NCBI RefSeq assembly: GCF_030815985.1
Contig: NZ_JAUSXM010000001.1
Location: 1,736,001 to 1,800,000, forward strand
Direction of reading: 5' to 3'
DNA length: 64,000 nt
From: Paenibacillus sp. W2I17
GTDB taxonomy: Bacteria; Bacillota; Bacilli; Paenibacillales; Paenibacillaceae
Below, in pieces: positions 62,902-64,000 of this stretch (positions are counted from its first letter, which is position 1; each line of letters begins with the position of its first letter). The translations under genes and the position numbers were made by a program. The notes beneath the pieces were generated by a model. It was not told where the DNA came from. It was given only the letters and a program-made list of their open reading frames with translations, and did not search any database.

Positions 62902-64000
62902 ATGAAAGGTTTCCATACGTACAATAGACACATTCCAACAGAGTACGAGTTCAAACATTCCAAATGGATTCAAAAAATGCTCCATGCCTACTGGATAGTC
63001 ATCATTGCACATTTCGCCATTCAGATTGGCTGTTTCCTGTTTCTGGAGTATGATCGCACACCAATAGATTTCTTGATGAATGTGCTTTTCTGGCCTACGG
63101 CCGTCAGCAGTTCATGCATTTTGTTCGCAAGTTGGGTTGATCGGCGCTTCAGTTCATATTCCTTTTACACCATGTCTATAGCCAGCACGGTTATCGCCTG
63201 GACGATTATTCATGTCAATTATGACATTCGGATTATATTAGCAATCTGTCTGTTGCCCATCTTTGCTTCGGTGCTGTTCTTCAGTAAAAAGAGAGTCTGG
63301 ATTGTCTTCCTAATGCAGATGATCGGTTACCTTCTCGTTCTGTTCGACCCAGCCTACCGATTGTACCTGTCTTCATTTGACATGGTATCCATTCCTGCTT
63401 TTCTAATCCTAGGTACATATGTAGCACAAGTTATCGTAACTAGCGGCGTTGAGGTGCTCGATGATCTTCAGGCCAGTATGCTTGCCAAGCAGGGACCTTA
63501 TTGTGCGAAATGCCATTATGACCAAACAATCCAAAACAGACGGTTTAACCAACCTTTATAATCAAAGCTCATTCAAGGATTATTATGAAAAAGCATTTGA
63601 GTATGCCAACAGTGGCATGAGTCTGCATCTGGCCCTGATCGATATTGATGACTTCAAATCCATTAATGATACGTATGGTCATCGGGTTGGAGACATCATT
63701 CTGGAGAAAGTGTCCCTGATCATTCAGGAAACCATTACCTCAAGTGATATTGCAGCACGGTACGGGGGCGAAGAGTTCGCCTTATTGATGTTTGAGCAAT
63801 CTTTCAAGCAGGCCTATGCCTTGGTGGAACAGATTCGTCAGAAGATTGCCCTGATGGGCCATCTGGAACTTGAAGGAGCTTCCATCACGGTGAGTATCGG
63901 TCTCAAAAGCTACAGTCCCAATCTAACCAAAGACAAATTGTTCGAGGAAGTGGATGCCTGTCTGTATGCCGCCAAACGAACAGGTAAAAATAAAACCGTA
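62902..64000 (+). pseudogene. Membrane GGDEF diguanylate cyclase, frameshifted and cut by the window edge
   Basis: The first frame (62902-63561) gives about six membrane segments and then ASMLAKQ. From there the next frame reads LIVRNAIMTKQSKTDGLTNLYN and a GGDEF domain with DIDDFKSINDTYGH and the active-site RYGGEEFALL. Leaving out one G of GGG at 63492-63494 joins both parts perfectly. The protein would make c-di-GMP from GTP at the membrane. Either the strain carries a mutation or the base is a sequencing error. The C-terminus continues beyond the window. Confidence 0.85.

Overview
The window reads as chromosomal DNA of a spore-forming Firmicute, most probably a Paenibacillus. Supporting signs are LplABC-type sugar transporters next to AraC and ROK regulators, an S-layer-homology (SLH) anchored enzyme, a des/desK/desR membrane-fluidity system, an SscA/YjcZ-type sporulation peptide, strong AGGAGG ribosome-binding sites and frequent TTG starts. 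No rRNA, tRNA, CRISPR array, prophage or insertion sequence was seen.

Layout. 0-10 kb: a TetR/MFS divergent pair with matching operators, a lipid-binding-fold protein, an HD-GYP phosphodiesterase, a UbiD-type decarboxylase, and an ABC exporter with its own two-component system. 10-15 kb: an SLH-protein remnant, then an S-adenosylhomocysteine/methylthioadenosine deaminase-type operon with a methyltransferase, divergent from a LuxR-type regulator. 15-20 kb: a Fur-controlled siderophore uptake locus in which the AraC regulator and the lipoprotein receptor share one reading frame. 19.6-20.8 kb: yidC preceded by a small membrane ORF and a hairpin covering the yidC ribosome-binding site, which looks like a MifM-type arrest-peptide switch. 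21-32.5 kb: a DUF4173 membrane protein, an SgrR-like regulator, a PadR plus HAAS/FtsW-like pair, a small kinase, an SLH-anchored beta-lactamase-fold protein, and a ComP/ComA-like two-component system whose kinase is frameshifted. 32.6-46 kb: a carbohydrate block, all on the minus strand (ROK regulator, ROK kinase, MFS carrier, membrane AraC regulator, LplA/B/C-type ABC importer, an unrecognised alpha-toroid protein and a TIM-barrel isomerase). 46-51 kb: a small Cys/His/Lys-rich peptide with a sigma-K-like promoter, a YitT protein, and fatty acid desaturase with DesK and DesR. 51-64 kb: a lipoprotein, polysaccharide deacetylase, ferritin, an SscA-like peptide, a YolD-like protein, two linked DUF11-repeat proteins (one of about 2,230 residues), and a frameshifted diguanylate cyclase at the edge.

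The most interesting candidates are the yidC leader ORF and hairpin, the AraC/lipoprotein single ORF, and the giant DUF11 locus. The last has alternating repeat types, no signal peptide, a sigma-K-like promoter, and a repeat divided between two ORFs. Several starts were moved from the longest ORF because a Shine-Dalgarno sequence fixes a downstream ATG or TTG; two genes have ATT as the only codon at normal spacing. All family names come from reading motifs by eye; no database search was run.
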